DNA from: Micromonospora sp. HNM0581
GTDB lineage: Bacteria; Actinomycetota; Actinomycetes; Mycobacteriales; Micromonosporaceae
NCBI RefSeq assembly: GCF_012726175.1
Contig: NZ_JAASAD010000008.1
Span: 62,001 to 126,000 of the forward strand
Reading direction: 5' to 3'
Length of the DNA: 64,000 nucleotides
Below the pieces are notes generated by a model that saw nothing but the letters and a program-made list of their open reading frames with translations, was not told the origin of the DNA and ran no database searches. The translations under genes and the position numbers were made by a program. Positions 15,862 through 25,689 of the stretch are shown one piece after another; the first letter of the stretch is position 1, and each line of letters begins with the position of its first letter.

Positions 15862-18800
15862 TCACCGGTCTCCTTCCGCGAGGATGGCGAACACCACGGG
15901 CTCGCCGATGTCCTGCAACCGGGTGGCGAAGGTAGCGATCCGGGCCGGTCCCGACCGAAGGGCGACCCACCCGGCCGGCCGGGTGGGTTCGGCCACCAGC
16001 TCGGCGCGGGCGTGACCGTTCTTGCGCAGGCACTCCACCGCACCCCAGACCCGCGTCGCCGACACGCTCAGGTCCTCCTGCTGCTCCCTGGCCACCAGCG
16101 TGGCCAGGGCCACGCCATCGGCGCCGATCAGGCCCTCCCAGTCCTCTTGGGAGCGCGTCGTGGCCAGTTCCACGTCGCAACCCACCGCCGGGGCGCCGGC
16201 GACGACGAAAGTCACCCCGGCACCGTGCGAGGCGGAGATCCGGACGTTGCCGTCGATCTCGGGCTTACCGTCGGGCCGGTAGCGTACCGTGGTCTGTGCT
16301 CGGAGAGCCCAGCTCACCGCCCTACTCGTCTGCCGGCGGCGATCCTCGTCGGGACCTTCGGGCCGGACCACGCAGCGCAGTTCGGTGGTCAGGAAGTCCC
16401 CCGTCCGCCGCTCCAGGTACGGGCCCACCAGCGCGGGCAGCCAAGGCCCGCTGCCGTCCTGCTTGCGTACGGCGTGCAGGCGCAGTCCGATCCACCGCTC
16501 GACGAGGTTGCCGTCGGAATCGCAGACGTCCACGTCGTAGTGGTAGGTGTCGCCCTGCCGCCGCTGTTCCACCGCGTGGATGGTGACCGTCTCGAGAGTG
16601 CCGGCGAGCTTAGGGTCGGCCAGGTAGAGGCGCTCGATCGCGCCGGGCAACAAGGTCGCGTCCGGTACGCAACATTGCAACGCGTGCATCACCGCGTCGC
16701 GGGTGCCCGGATCACCCAGCACCAGCTCACCCGGGCGGTACCGGGCGAACCAGCTGTCGACCGGCCGGTTGGACACCCTCGCCGAGCAGCCCTTCGCCGC
16801 GAGGTCCAGGTAGCCCAGCAGCCGCTGGAACCGACGTCCCTGGAACAGCACCGGACCGTACAGGTCGCGCGCCGGATCGATCGGCAGCAACTGCCCGCCG
16901 CCGGTGGCCGGTCGGGCGTCGACCCGCAGCGGCGGATCCCAGCGCAACCGAGCCCGGAAGTGGTCGGCCTGGAAACTGGTGTCGCTGCTGCGGATCACCG
17001 CGTCGACCGAGCCGTCGGTCGCGACGAGTACGGCGATCCGGATGGTGGTGACACCCGCGGGGGGCACCACGATCGGCCGCAGCAGTTCGACGTTCTCCAG
17101 GACAGGGGCCGCGGTTCGGCCGGTGAGCGCCGTCGCCGCCTGAGCCATCGCCTCCATCCCCAGTACGGCGGGGAAGAGCAGATCCCCGTCCAGTTCGTGG
17201 TCGGGCAGGTAAAGGTCGTCGTCGGCGCTCAGGTCGGCGTCCACGACCAGTTCGACGCCAGGGTAGTGCACCTGTGGCCGGTCCACGAAGCGCAGCAACG
17301 GAAGCTCCCGCTGCTCCCATGCGACCGTGGGAAGGCCGTCAGCGCGTCCCATCACCACCAACGTCTGCGGCGCGCAGGGGCTGGCCAGTACCTCTTTCAG
17401 CGTCGCGATGCCGGCTTCGACCGGGATCGGCGCGATGCCGTCCCGGGCAAGGGCCTCCAGCACCCCGAGTCGCTCGCCCATGCCGGCACCGGACCACACC
17501 GACCATTCCAGCGCCAGGCACCGAATGTGCGGGTAGTTCTCGCTGACCCGGCGCGTCAGGTCGGTCATCCAGTCGTTTGCGGTGGCGTAGTGTGCCTCGC
17601 CGCGCAAACCGGCCCGGCCGATGATGCTGCCGAAGGTGACAAGCAGCCGCAGCCGGTGCGGGTCGACGGCCGTGAGCAGCGCCTCCAGCCCGTCGATTTT
17701 CGGGGCGATGGTCCGCCGGAACGTCGCCTCGTCGAGGTCGACGAACGCGGTCGGCTCGTTGCGGCCGGCTCCGTGTAGCACACCCGTCACCGGTCCGAGC
17801 GCCGCCTCGATCGCGTTGACGGCTGCCTTCACCTCGTCCACGGCGGTGATGTCCGCCTGGGCGTAATGGTGGCGGACACCGGCGGCGGTGAGCCGCTCCA
17901 GGTTGGCCGACAACTCGGCGTCCCCCGCCGGGTCGGAGCGGCCGATCAGGCCGACCGCCGTCCCGCTGTGGCGGCCCAGAGCCAGGGCGCACTCGGCGGT
18001 GATGCCCTTGCCGCCTCCCGTCACCAGCAGCACGTCCCCTTCACCGAGGCCGGGCCCGTCGCTGGGAGGCAGCGCTGCCGGCCGTAACACGGGGACGTGA
18101 CGGTTGCCGTCGACGTCGTAGTGGACCTCACTGAATCCCTCGGTCGCCGCCACGTCATCGACCACCCGGGACACCCGGTCCGCGAGGACGTCCTGGGACG
18201 GCTCGTTGCTCAGCGGCAGGGTGACCACTGTGGTGGCAATCTCCGGGTGCTCCTGGTGCAGCGTCTTGGCCAGACCGGCGGCGTTGCGCCGTTCGCCGAC
18301 GGTGACGAAGCGCACCGCGGTTCCCTGTGTCACCGCGGCCCGCGCCGCACGCAGCATCACCGGGATGTGCTCGGGCTGACCGTCGGCTGGTAGGCACAGC
18401 AGTACCCCGCCGCCCACCCGTGCCCGCTGCAACGCCGTGCGTAGCGGTTCGGCCAGCGGGACGTGTCCGGCGGTGAACGCCTGCCAGCCACCGTCCGCCG
18501 GGGCGCCGGCCCGGGGGCCCACCTCGGTGGGCACCAGGTCGACCGTGAACGCCCGTACCCACGGCGCCACGCCGGGGATGATCGGCTCCGGATCGGCGGT
18601 GGTCATGCCGCCGCTCGCCTCGTCGAGGATCTGCGCGATCTCTGCCACCGTGGCGGTGGCGTAGCTGGAGGTCAGCGTCGGGGCCGCCACATTCAGTTCC
18701 CGGGCGGCCTGGTTGACGATCTGTCCGACGGTGATCGAGCTGAGGTGCAGTTCGTCCAGGGGGCGGCTGTCCGGCCGTACCTCCTCGATCGGCAGCTCGG

Positions 18801-21666
18801 CCCGCTCGGCGGCGAGCCGGCGCAGCAGTTCCAGACTGTCGATCGTCGTACCGGGACAGGGGACCGCGACCGGTGATCCGTCGGCCATCGTCGGGACGAC
18901 GGCCGGCTCGGTTCCCGTACTTGCTGCGGCGAAGTTTCCCGCTGGCGCCGACTCGGCCGGACTGGCGAAGAACCGCAGTGGTCTGCCCGGCTCCATTGGC
19001 CGGGTGAACCGGTCCTGGAACAGCGCCGAGTGGTTCACCGGGGCGCCCGCGGCATACGCCGCGCCTACCGCGGCGAGCAGTCCCGCCAGCGACAGGCTGT
19101 CGGTCTCCAGCGAGACGACCGGTACCTCGGGGGCGATGTCGGCGGCCAGCCCGCGTAGCACCCGGCCAGGACCAACCTCGAGCAGCAGGTCGGAGTCGTC
19201 GGCCAACCGCCGTACCGCCTGGGCGAACCGCACCGGTTCCAGTACCTGCCGCCGCAGCAGGTCGACCACGTCCGTGTCCTCCGGCAGCACGTCCCCGGTG
19301 ACCGTGGAGACCATCTTGCGGGACATTGCCGTGAAGGACTGGCCGCGCAGGTGGCCGGCGAACGCGACGGCCGCTGGGGCGACGGCCTCGGAGTGGAAGG
19401 CGTGCGACACCGCGATCCGGGTCCAGAACAGGCCCGCCCGCTCGGCGCGTTCGCCGACCTGAGCGACCGCGGCGACCGGGCCGGAGACCACGGTCTGCTT
19501 CGGGCTGTTGTAACCTGCGATCACCACCGGAGTACCCTCCAGAAGTGGCTTCACCACGTCCGGTGCTGCGGTCACGCTGGCCATCGTGCCGTCGGAGGTG
19601 CTGGCCTCGGCCATGATCCGACCGCGCGCGGCGGCCGTAGCGATCAGCGCCGACTCGTCCATGGCACCGGCCCAGTGCAGCGAGGTCAGTTCGCCGAGGC
19701 TGTGCCCGGTGGCGCCGGTCGCCTCGATGCCGAGTATGGACAGCACCCGCAGGCCAGCCACCGAGGCGGTGACGATGCGGGGCTGGGCGACCGCGGTGGC
19801 TACGAGGTCGGCGCCGGGCGGTGGCCGGTGGGCCAGGTAGAGATCGTCAACCTCTTCGAACCGCCGGCGCAGCGCCCCGCCGTCAGCGCGCCGACCGGCC
19901 CCTTGACCAGGAAAGAGGAACCCGATCCGCGGGGCGGGTCCGGCCACGCCGAGGAACACGCCCCCGGCCGCGTCGATCACCCTGTGCGTGCCCTCGTCGG
20001 TCAGCTCGACCAGCCGCTGCAGGCGTTGCCGCGCCTGCTCGGGAGAGGCCGCGACAACCGCCGCCCGCACCGGCCGGTCAGCCAGCTGCTCAGCCAGGAC
20101 CGCGGCCAGGTCACCCAGTTCGGCGTATGACAACCTCCCAACCCACGGTGCCAGGTCCGACAGCCTCGAGCCCAGTTCCTCCGTTGTACGTGCGTCGAAC
20201 ATGAGCAGTTCGCTGTCCTGCCGGGATCGCACCAGGGCGGCCGTCGCTGGTCCGATGCGTGTCCGGCGGGCACTCTCGGCGGTTTCGAGCACCACGTGGG
20301 CGTTGATTCCGCCGAACCCCATCGATGAGACGGCCGCTCGGACCGGTTTGTTGGCCGGCCACAGCTCGGCGGTCGTGGGTACCCGCACGGCGGGTCGCTC
20401 CACGTCGATGACAGGGTGCGCCTCCACGTGGCCGGTGGCCGGCGGGATGACCTGCTGACGTACGGCCAGGATCGCCTTCAGTAGGCCGGCGACCCCGGCG
20501 GCTGCCTTGGTGTGCCCGAAGTTGCCCTTGACGGTGCTGATCGCCGCAGGTGCGCCGACCGGGTCTGCCTCCCGGCGGGCCTCGGTGAACGCCTGGAGTT
20601 CGGTGGCATCGCCGACCGCCGTACCGGTACCGTGACCCTCCAGGTAGGCGACCGTGTCGATGCCGAAACCGGCCCGTTCGTACGCCCGACGGATAGCCAA
20701 CCGATGGCCGCTGGCCTCGGGCCGGGTGATGCCGCCCTTACCGTCGGAGGAGTAGCCCCATCCGGCGATGACGGCATGGCGGCGCAGGCCGCGGACTACC
20801 GCGTCCTCGTCGCGCATCAGCACCAGCATTCCGCAGCCCTCGCCCGGCCAGAAACCGTTGGAGTTCCGGTCGTAGACCCGCATCTCGCCGGTGGCCAGGG
20901 CTCCGGTCTTGGCGAAACCGATGACCTCGAAGGGGTCGATGCTCAGGTCCACCCCACCGGCGACGGCGGCGTCGAGATCCCCACTGGCCAGGGCGTTGCA
21001 GGCGGTGGCGACGGAGAGCAGTGACGAGGAGCAGGCACCGTCAACGGTGTAGCCGCCGCCCTTGAAGTCGAAGTGGTTGCAGACCCGACCGGCGATCGTG
21101 TTCGCCAGGCCGCCGGCCAGTGTGTCCTCGTCGATCGGCGGGAACGGCGCTTTGTAACGCGGCTCCAGTTCGTCGAGGAACGTGCCGACCCGGTCATCGT
21201 CCCAGCCCTGCTCGCGCAGCGCCGCGCCGACCGTGCGCCGTACGTAGGGCCACCGCAGCCGCAACAGGTTGGCTCGGCTGAACTCGCCGGTGAGGGTGTT
21301 GCCGATGACGACACCGGTGGTGGACAGCGGCAGTCCCTCACCGCCGGGGAAGCCGGCATCCCGCAGGGCCCGGTCGACCGTGTCCAGGGCCAGCCAGTGC
21401 GTCATGTCGGTCGACCGGAAGGTACTCCCAGCGATCTTGTGCCGGATCCGGTCGAACTCGAAGCCCTCGATGACCGCGGCCTTGGCCGAGTAGAAGCGGT
21501 CGGGAGCGGACGGGTCGGGGGAGTAGTAGTCCTCGTGGTTCATCCGTTCGTCGGGCAGCCGACGGAAGGCCCGACGGCCGGTGAGCACGTTCTCCCACAG
21601 TTCGTTGGGATTGTCGGCATCGGGATACCGGCAGGCGATACCGACCACGGCGATGCGCTCGCTCAT
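15862..21666 (-). CDS. pksE: Iterative type I enediyne polyketide synthase PksE
   Basis: A 1934-residue synthase with the enediyne order KS-AT-ACP-KR-DH-PPTase. KS is about residues 1-460, with Cys212 (DGACSSS), His345 (EGHGTGT) and His385 (KGNFGHT). AT is about 580-880, with Ser656 (GHSLGE) and His758. The ACP has its probable phosphopantetheine Ser at 977 in LHLSSITVG, the enediyne variant of the usual DSL motif. KR is about 1210-1440 (LLVTGGGKGIT, then the YATAND active site). DH is about 1475-1700 (His1490 in LPDHELDG). A C-terminal phosphopantetheinyl transferase (GCDVE, then WGAVECLRKNG) lets the enzyme activate itself. The chosen ATG follows GAGGAG; the frame is open further upstream. 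The product is expected to be a linear polyene precursor of the warhead. Confidence 0.97.
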   Translation of the reverse strand: MSERIAVVGIACRYPDADNPNELWENVLTGRRAFRRLPDERMNHEDYYSPDPSAPDRFYSAKAAVIEGFEFDRIRHKIAGSTFRSTDMTHWLALDTVDRALRDAGFPGGEGLPLSTTGVVIGNTLTGEFSRANLLRLRWPYVRRTVGAALREQGWDDDRVGTFLDELEPRYKAPFPPIDEDTLAGGLANTIAGRVCNHFDFKGGGYTVDGACSSSLLSVATACNALASGDLDAAVAGGVDLSIDPFEVIGFAKTGALATGEMRVYDRNSNGFWPGEGCGMLVLMRDEDAVVRGLRRHAVIAGWGYSSDGKGGITRPEASGHRLAIRRAYERAGFGIDTVAYLEGHGTGTAVGDATELQAFTEARREADPVGAPAAISTVKGNFGHTKAAAGVAGLLKAILAVRQQVIPPATGHVEAHPVIDVERPAVRVPTTAELWPANKPVRAAVSSMGFGGINAHVVLETAESARRTRIGPATAALVRSRQDSELLMFDARTTEELGSRLSDLAPWVGRLSYAELGDLAAVLAEQLADRPVRAAVVAASPEQARQRLQRLVELTDEGTHRVIDAAGGVFLGVAGPAPRIGFLFPGQGAGRRADGGALRRRFEEVDDLYLAHRPPPGADLVATAVAQPRIVTASVAGLRVLSILGIEATGATGHSLGELTSLHWAGAMDESALIATAAARGRIMAEASTSDGTMASVTAAPDVVKPLLEGTPVVIAGYNSPKQTVVSGPVAAVAQVGERAERAGLFWTRIAVSHAFHSEAVAPAAVAFAGHLRGQSFTAMSRKMVSTVTGDVLPEDTDVVDLLRRQVLEPVRFAQAVRRLADDSDLLLEVGPGRVLRGLAADIAPEVPVVSLETDSLSLAGLLAAVGAAYAAGAPVNHSALFQDRFTRPMEPGRPLRFFASPAESAPAGNFAAASTGTEPAVVPTMADGSPVAVPCPGTTIDSLELLRRLAAERAELPIEEVRPDSRPLDELHLSSITVGQIVNQAARELNVAAPTLTSSYATATVAEIAQILDEASGGMTTADPEPIIPGVAPWVRAFTVDLVPTEVGPRAGAPADGGWQAFTAGHVPLAEPLRTALQRARVGGGVLLCLPADGQPEHIPVMLRAARAAVTQGTAVRFVTVGERRNAAGLAKTLHQEHPEIATTVVTLPLSNEPSQDVLADRVSRVVDDVAATEGFSEVHYDVDGNRHVPVLRPAALPPSDGPGLGEGDVLLVTGGGKGITAECALALGRHSGTAVGLIGRSDPAGDAELSANLERLTAAGVRHHYAQADITAVDEVKAAVNAIEAALGPVTGVLHGAGRNEPTAFVDLDEATFRRTIAPKIDGLEALLTAVDPHRLRLLVTFGSIIGRAGLRGEAHYATANDWMTDLTRRVSENYPHIRCLALEWSVWSGAGMGERLGVLEALARDGIAPIPVEAGIATLKEVLASPCAPQTLVVMGRADGLPTVAWEQRELPLLRFVDRPQVHYPGVELVVDADLSADDDLYLPDHELDGDLLFPAVLGMEAMAQAATALTGRTAAPVLENVELLRPIVVPPAGVTTIRIAVLVATDGSVDAVIRSSDTSFQADHFRARLRWDPPLRVDARPATGGGQLLPIDPARDLYGPVLFQGRRFQRLLGYLDLAAKGCSARVSNRPVDSWFARYRPGELVLGDPGTRDAVMHALQCCVPDATLLPGAIERLYLADPKLAGTLETVTIHAVEQRRQGDTYHYDVDVCDSDGNLVERWIGLRLHAVRKQDGSGPWLPALVGPYLERRTGDFLTTELRCVVRPEGPDEDRRRQTSRAVSWALRAQTTVRYRPDGKPEIDGNVRISASHGAGVTFVVAGAPAVGCDVELATTRSQEDWEGLIGADGVALATLVAREQQEDLSVSATRVWGAVECLRKNGHARAELVAEPTRPAGWVALRSGPARIATFATRLQDIGEPVVFAILAEGDR

Positions 21667-21689
21667 GTCTGCTCCTCTACTCGCCGCGC

Positions 21690-22685
21690 TCACGCGATCC
21701 CCCCGGTGGTGCGGGGTGAGACGCCGACGGGCAGGGCGGTCCGCTGTCGGTACTTCCTGCGAAGGTGTGCGACCCACCAGCCGAGTCCACGGATGCCGCA
21801 CACGACGACCACGGCGAAGAAGAGCGTGTAGACGACGTTGAACACCATCAGCACTCCGTAGGCCATGGCGACCCCGGAGCCGAACATGAACTGGTGAATC
21901 GGCTTCACCGGGGTGGTCCCCGGATCGGTGATCATGTAATTGGTGAACAGCACGAAGGCCACACCGGTCATCACCGCGAGCGCGGAGAAGAGAGCGACGT
22001 CCCAGATCCACGCCCGGAGGAAGGCCTGGATGGCGAAGCCGCCGAGCCAGCCGACGATCAGGGCGACCTTACGGGTCAGTAGCGCGTTGATGACGGTGCC
22101 GGCGGTGACGATGATGATCGGAATCATGATCCGGAAGAAGGTGTTGGCATCTTCGGTGAACATGTACGGCGGGGCGATGGAGATCCACGAGCCGAAGCAG
22201 ACCAGGGCCATGGTGATGCCGAAGTTCGACGGGTTCATGTAGTGCCGCATCCGGCCGTAGACCGGGGCCTGGAGAACGTACTTGCCGGTCACTCCGATGA
22301 TCACGGCGAAGGCGATCGGCAGGAACATGTCGTTGGCGTACAGGAGCATGTTGCAGGCCAGCGCGGTGATGTGTGACGGCAGCAGGAACTCGTACACCCG
22401 GCGGATGCCGCCGCCCCGGAAACGGGGCGTCTCCTTCCGGGACCAGGCTCTGATCAACTCGAAGGTGATCTCGGTGGCGTAGGCGGTCAGCGCCGCCAGG
22501 ACCGGCCATAGCCAGGGCTGCTCGAAGCCGAGCAAGGTGTAGCCGAAGATGTTGAACACGCTGATCGAGATGGCGAAGTTGCGCAGGGCGAGGTAGCGGC
22601 GGTCGGGCTCGGGTCTGGTCGGGGACGGGGCGACGGGAACGGTCGGCGCACTGCCGACGGTGGGCGGGGGTGCGATCGTGGTCAT
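21690..22685 (-). CDS. unbU: Enediyne core membrane protein UnbU
   Basis: A 331-residue membrane protein with about eight or nine helices, starting near residue 38 after a Pro-rich cytoplasmic N-terminus. NPSNFGIT and ITDPGTTPVKP resemble the flavin- and quinone-region motifs of RnfD/NqrB-type subunits, the family to which UnbU proteins are usually assigned. The role in enediyne biosynthesis is unresolved; electron transfer or export have been proposed for relatives. Its ATG overlaps the unbV stop (ATGA), and it ends 23 bases before the pksE start. Confidence 0.92.
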   Translation of the reverse strand: MTTIAPPPTVGSAPTVPVAPSPTRPEPDRRYLALRNFAISISVFNIFGYTLLGFEQPWLWPVLAALTAYATEITFELIRAWSRKETPRFRGGGIRRVYEFLLPSHITALACNMLLYANDMFLPIAFAVIIGVTGKYVLQAPVYGRMRHYMNPSNFGITMALVCFGSWISIAPPYMFTEDANTFFRIMIPIIIVTAGTVINALLTRKVALIVGWLGGFAIQAFLRAWIWDVALFSALAVMTGVAFVLFTNYMITDPGTTPVKPIHQFMFGSGVAMAYGVLMVFNVVYTLFFAVVVVCGIRGLGWWVAHLRRKYRQRTALPVGVSPRTTGGIA

Positions 22686-24652
22686 CGGTTCGGAACCTCC
22701 TCGGCGCGGTCGGTCAGCACGAGGGTGTGCGTACCCGGGGTGAGCTTTTGGCTGGTGCTCTGTTGCTTGCCGCTGAGGTCGCGCCAGCGCAGGTCAACGG
22801 TGACCGGGCCACTGACGGCGCCCAACCCGACGTGCACCTCGAAGCTGCGCTTGCCGCCGTGACCACTGCCGCCGTCCAGCTGGGCGATCTGCTTGCGTCC
22901 GTCCGGTGTGGTCACCAGGACGGTGGCTCCGTAGGCGGGGGTGAGAAGGGGTTGTCCGGTCGAGGCACTGAGCGTCGGCCGGTGCAGCCGCAGGTTCAGG
23001 TAGTTGCCCTTGCCGGGCGCGTCGTTGACGTAGAAGGCCGGCGGACCCCACTGGCGGGCCACCGCGAGGTCCAATGCGCCGCTTCCTCGCGTGTCTGCCG
23101 TGGCGACACCACGGGTCGGGATCGGCACGTCCAACCCGATCTGCGAGGTGATGTTGGCGAACTCGCCGCTGGGGGTCCGGGCGAAGAAGGCCAGCGGCTG
23201 ACTGCCGGCGATGTCGTCGCCGGGTTGCATGTTCGGCCACATCGCGGGATTGGACATCAGGTTGTCGTTCATCATGGCCATCTCCTGGAGCCACGGCCAG
23301 CGGTCGATATCGCCCTTGACGAAGCCGAGGGTCTGTACGACCTCCAGGTCACCGCTGTTGCGGAAGTCACCGAACTTGACGTCCCAGCCCCACCCGCTCC
23401 AGGCCAGGCCGAGTGGACGGGCCTCCTGGGTGAACGGTGCGACACCCTCGTCGAGCTTGACGAGCATGTCCCGCTCGTCGCGGGCCTTGTTGATCCAGAC
23501 GAAGTTGCTCTCCTCCAGGCCCCAGGCCGTGGTGATGTTGGAGACCATCATGTCGAAGCTGCCGTTGCGGTCCAGGTCACCGAAGTCGACGCCCATGCCT
23601 TTGAACGACCCCTGACCGAGTACGAACGACTTCGGGGTGAAGGGTGTGCGTTCGCCGACTGCCGTGGTGAACGCGATCCGGCCGGGGGTCGAAACGTTGT
23701 GCAGCAGACGGTCGTGGCCGAAGTCGTTGGCCACGTAGACGTCGGGCAGCCCTCGACCGGTGAGGTCGGCGGCCGCCAGACCGAGCGTCCAGCCGGTCGA
23801 CGACGGGTGCGGGATCGCGCCCCGCTGTGGCACGAAGGTCACTGACGGGTTGTCACCTGAGGTTGCCGAATGCCAGCGCAGCACGTGACTGCCGCCACCG
23901 TTAGTGGCACTGGACAGGGTCTCGTTCATCTCGACGTTGTCTTGTCCCCGCGAATCGAGCACATCGGACTCTGGAAAGTAGTTGCCGATCACGATGTCGG
24001 GGCGACCGTCTCCGTCCAGGTCGCTGACCAGGGAGGCGTTGGTGTGCCACTTGGGGCCGTGGTAAGCGCCGTCCGGGGAGCTCTGGGGCAGTAGCTCCTG
24101 GCGGTGGTACGCGGTGTTGGACACGGTGGTGGCGCCGGCCTTGCGCAGGAACAGGATCGGCACCCGACCCCAGAAAGTGACCATGAGGTCCATGCGCCCG
24201 TCCAGGTTGTAGTCACCCGGGACACACCCCATCGGAGCCATGGTGTCGTCGGTCGGCAGCGGCGCCGGGTCGAGGACGAACGGGGTGAACCTGTCCTCCT
24301 GCGGAGCGGTGGGGGCGTAGGTGACGACCACCTTGTCGGTGCGCACATCCACGAAGCACAGGCTGTTGGGGCGGCCGTGACCGGTCAGGTCGTTGACTGC
24401 GATGCTCGCCCCGACCGACGAGACCCAAGCTCGGATCTTGTGGTAGGAGCGGTTCACGTCCCGGATCGTCCTCTTGGGCAGCTGGTCGTAGCCGTCCGGG
24501 TACGCGATCGACTGCTCGACGAAGCGGTACCGGGTGGCGACCTGCTCGGCGCCGGCGACGGACACGCGGCTGTCGATGACAAAGAACAAGGCAGCCACGA
24601 GGAGAATTGTGACTATTCCGGGACTGAGTGAGCGTGCACGTTGGCCCAGCAC
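22682..24652 (-). CDS. unbV: Enediyne core protein UnbV (FG-GAP repeats plus ASPIC/UnbV domain)
   Basis: A 656-residue protein. The N-terminus has a single signal or anchor helix (about residues 11-28), so most of it is extracellular. Several FG-GAP/VCBS repeats with calcium-type Asp motifs follow: DYNLDGRMDLMV, DLDGDGRPDIVIGNYF, DLTGRGLPDVYVANDFG and DLDRNGSFDMMVSN. The C-terminal about 110 residues (GATVLVTTPDGRKQ, then VHVGLG) form the ASPIC/UnbV domain named after this family. It begins with GTG after AAGGAG and is the first gene of the pksE operon. A long hairpin lies just upstream. Its precise function is unknown. Confidence 0.93.
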   Translation of the reverse strand: MLGQRARSLSPGIVTILLVAALFFVIDSRVSVAGAEQVATRYRFVEQSIAYPDGYDQLPKRTIRDVNRSYHKIRAWVSSVGASIAVNDLTGHGRPNSLCFVDVRTDKVVVTYAPTAPQEDRFTPFVLDPAPLPTDDTMAPMGCVPGDYNLDGRMDLMVTFWGRVPILFLRKAGATTVSNTAYHRQELLPQSSPDGAYHGPKWHTNASLVSDLDGDGRPDIVIGNYFPESDVLDSRGQDNVEMNETLSSATNGGGSHVLRWHSATSGDNPSVTFVPQRGAIPHPSSTGWTLGLAAADLTGRGLPDVYVANDFGHDRLLHNVSTPGRIAFTTAVGERTPFTPKSFVLGQGSFKGMGVDFGDLDRNGSFDMMVSNITTAWGLEESNFVWINKARDERDMLVKLDEGVAPFTQEARPLGLAWSGWGWDVKFGDFRNSGDLEVVQTLGFVKGDIDRWPWLQEMAMMNDNLMSNPAMWPNMQPGDDIAGSQPLAFFARTPSGEFANITSQIGLDVPIPTRGVATADTRGSGALDLAVARQWGPPAFYVNDAPGKGNYLNLRLHRPTLSASTGQPLLTPAYGATVLVTTPDGRKQIAQLDGGSGHGGKRSFEVHVGLGAVSGPVTVDLRWRDLSGKQQSTSQKLTPGTHTLVLTDRAEEVPNR

Positions 24653-25230
24653 GGTACGGTCTCCTTACGAAAGGGCCATCGGCTTGTGTCTAAGCCGATG
24701 GCGAACAGGGCAGACGGCATCACCGCAGCGGTTTCGGCGAATTCCCGAAATTGACGCGCGGCGTGGGATGGGGGAGTGTCGCCTGACGTTCAGGTCCGGC
24801 GGAGGGCTGGCGGCCGGTGGAGGGTGGTACCGATCTTCGTTGGCGTGGCGACGTGGATTTAGGAGCTAGCCTGATGTCCTCCTCCGCGACGGGAAGAAGT
24901 GGGGGACCGGCCTGATCGGGGCCGGGTTCATCGTGCGACGACCAAGGGCAGCCGCGCTTCTTTCACATTGCCTCCGGCGCCTGTGTAAGTCATGACCGCT
25001 TCGGCTTCTGCCAATAGCACGATTTGCCGGCGCGATGCATATTCGGCCGTCGCGCCTCGGTCGCGGTGCTTGTCCCCGGCTTGTGATGAAGAAGGCAATA
25101 TGGCGACTGTCGATCTCATTCGTGACGGCTAGCCTGAATCACGGCGCTGTCCGAGGCGCCGCCCGGGCCGCACCGTTCAAACGATCGCCACGGGTCGACC
25201 GGGCTCCCCGGAAGAAGAAAGGAAGCCGCT
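24653..25230. other. Divergent promoter region between the enediyne operon and a small gene
   Basis: 578 bases with no supportable gene. It contains the unbV leader hairpin and lower-GC patches at about 24950-25120, and must hold the promoters for unbV (minus) and the small gene at 25231 (plus). I identified no operator with confidence. Confidence 0.5.
24675..24702 (-). promoter_or_regulatory. Leader hairpin just upstream of the unbV ribosome site
   Basis: Perfect 11-bp inverted repeat (24675-24685 with 24692-24702) with a 6-base loop. In the minus-strand transcript it ends 8 bases before the AAGGAG site of unbV, so it would sit in the 5' leader of the whole enediyne operon. It could protect the mRNA, attenuate, or be a DNA operator; its role is inferred from position only. 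Confidence 0.5.
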
Positions 25231-25545
25231 GTGTCAGTCGAGGGATTGTGGAAGGTCGCGGTCGCGACGCCGTTCGGCACCCGTCGTACCGAACTGGAGT
25301 TGTTCACCAGGGATGACGTTTTGCAGGGTATTTCCCGTGGCGAGAAGGAGACGCTCACGCTGAACGATCTCCGGCTGGAGGGCCAGCGGCTGTCGTGGTA
25401 CCAGTCGATCACCAAGCCTATGAGGATGGACCTCGTATTCGAGGTGGTGGTCGACGGTGACGAGATGACCGGAACCGCCCGCGGTGGCCCGATGCCGGCG
25501 GCAAAGGTGAGCGGTCGTCGCGAGCCAGCCACGCAGCCCGCCTGA
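25231..25545 (+). CDS. Small beta-rich protein, unknown function
   Basis: A 104-residue soluble protein with a good AAAGGAAG site 5 bases before GTG. The pattern (EGLWKVAVATPFGTRRTELEL, split by loops, ending KVSGRR) suggests a small antiparallel beta-sheet or barrel like the lipocalin-like domains found beside or fused to polyketide and hydrolase enzymes. No catalytic motif, signal peptide or membrane helix is seen. It is divergent from the unbV-pksE operon and so may belong to the enediyne cluster. Confidence 0.75.
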   Translation: MSVEGLWKVAVATPFGTRRTELELFTRDDVLQGISRGEKETLTLNDLRLEGQRLSWYQSITKPMRMDLVFEVVVDGDEMTGTARGGPMPAAKVSGRREPATQPA

Positions 25546-25689
25546 TTGGTCCTGCCGTCGGCCGGCCTTCCGGTGCCGATCAGCGTCCGGCCGGCGGTGC
25601 GGCGTCTGCACGGCCGGGACCATCCGTGGTAGGCCCGACCCCCGTGGCCGAAGCATCCCGCGCAACCCTGCTCGGGTGGCGTGGGCTCC

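Noticed and set aside
24928..25119. 63-codon minus-strand open frame upstream of unbV
   Set aside because: No ribosome site, no family features, and it lies in a promoter-like low-GC region.
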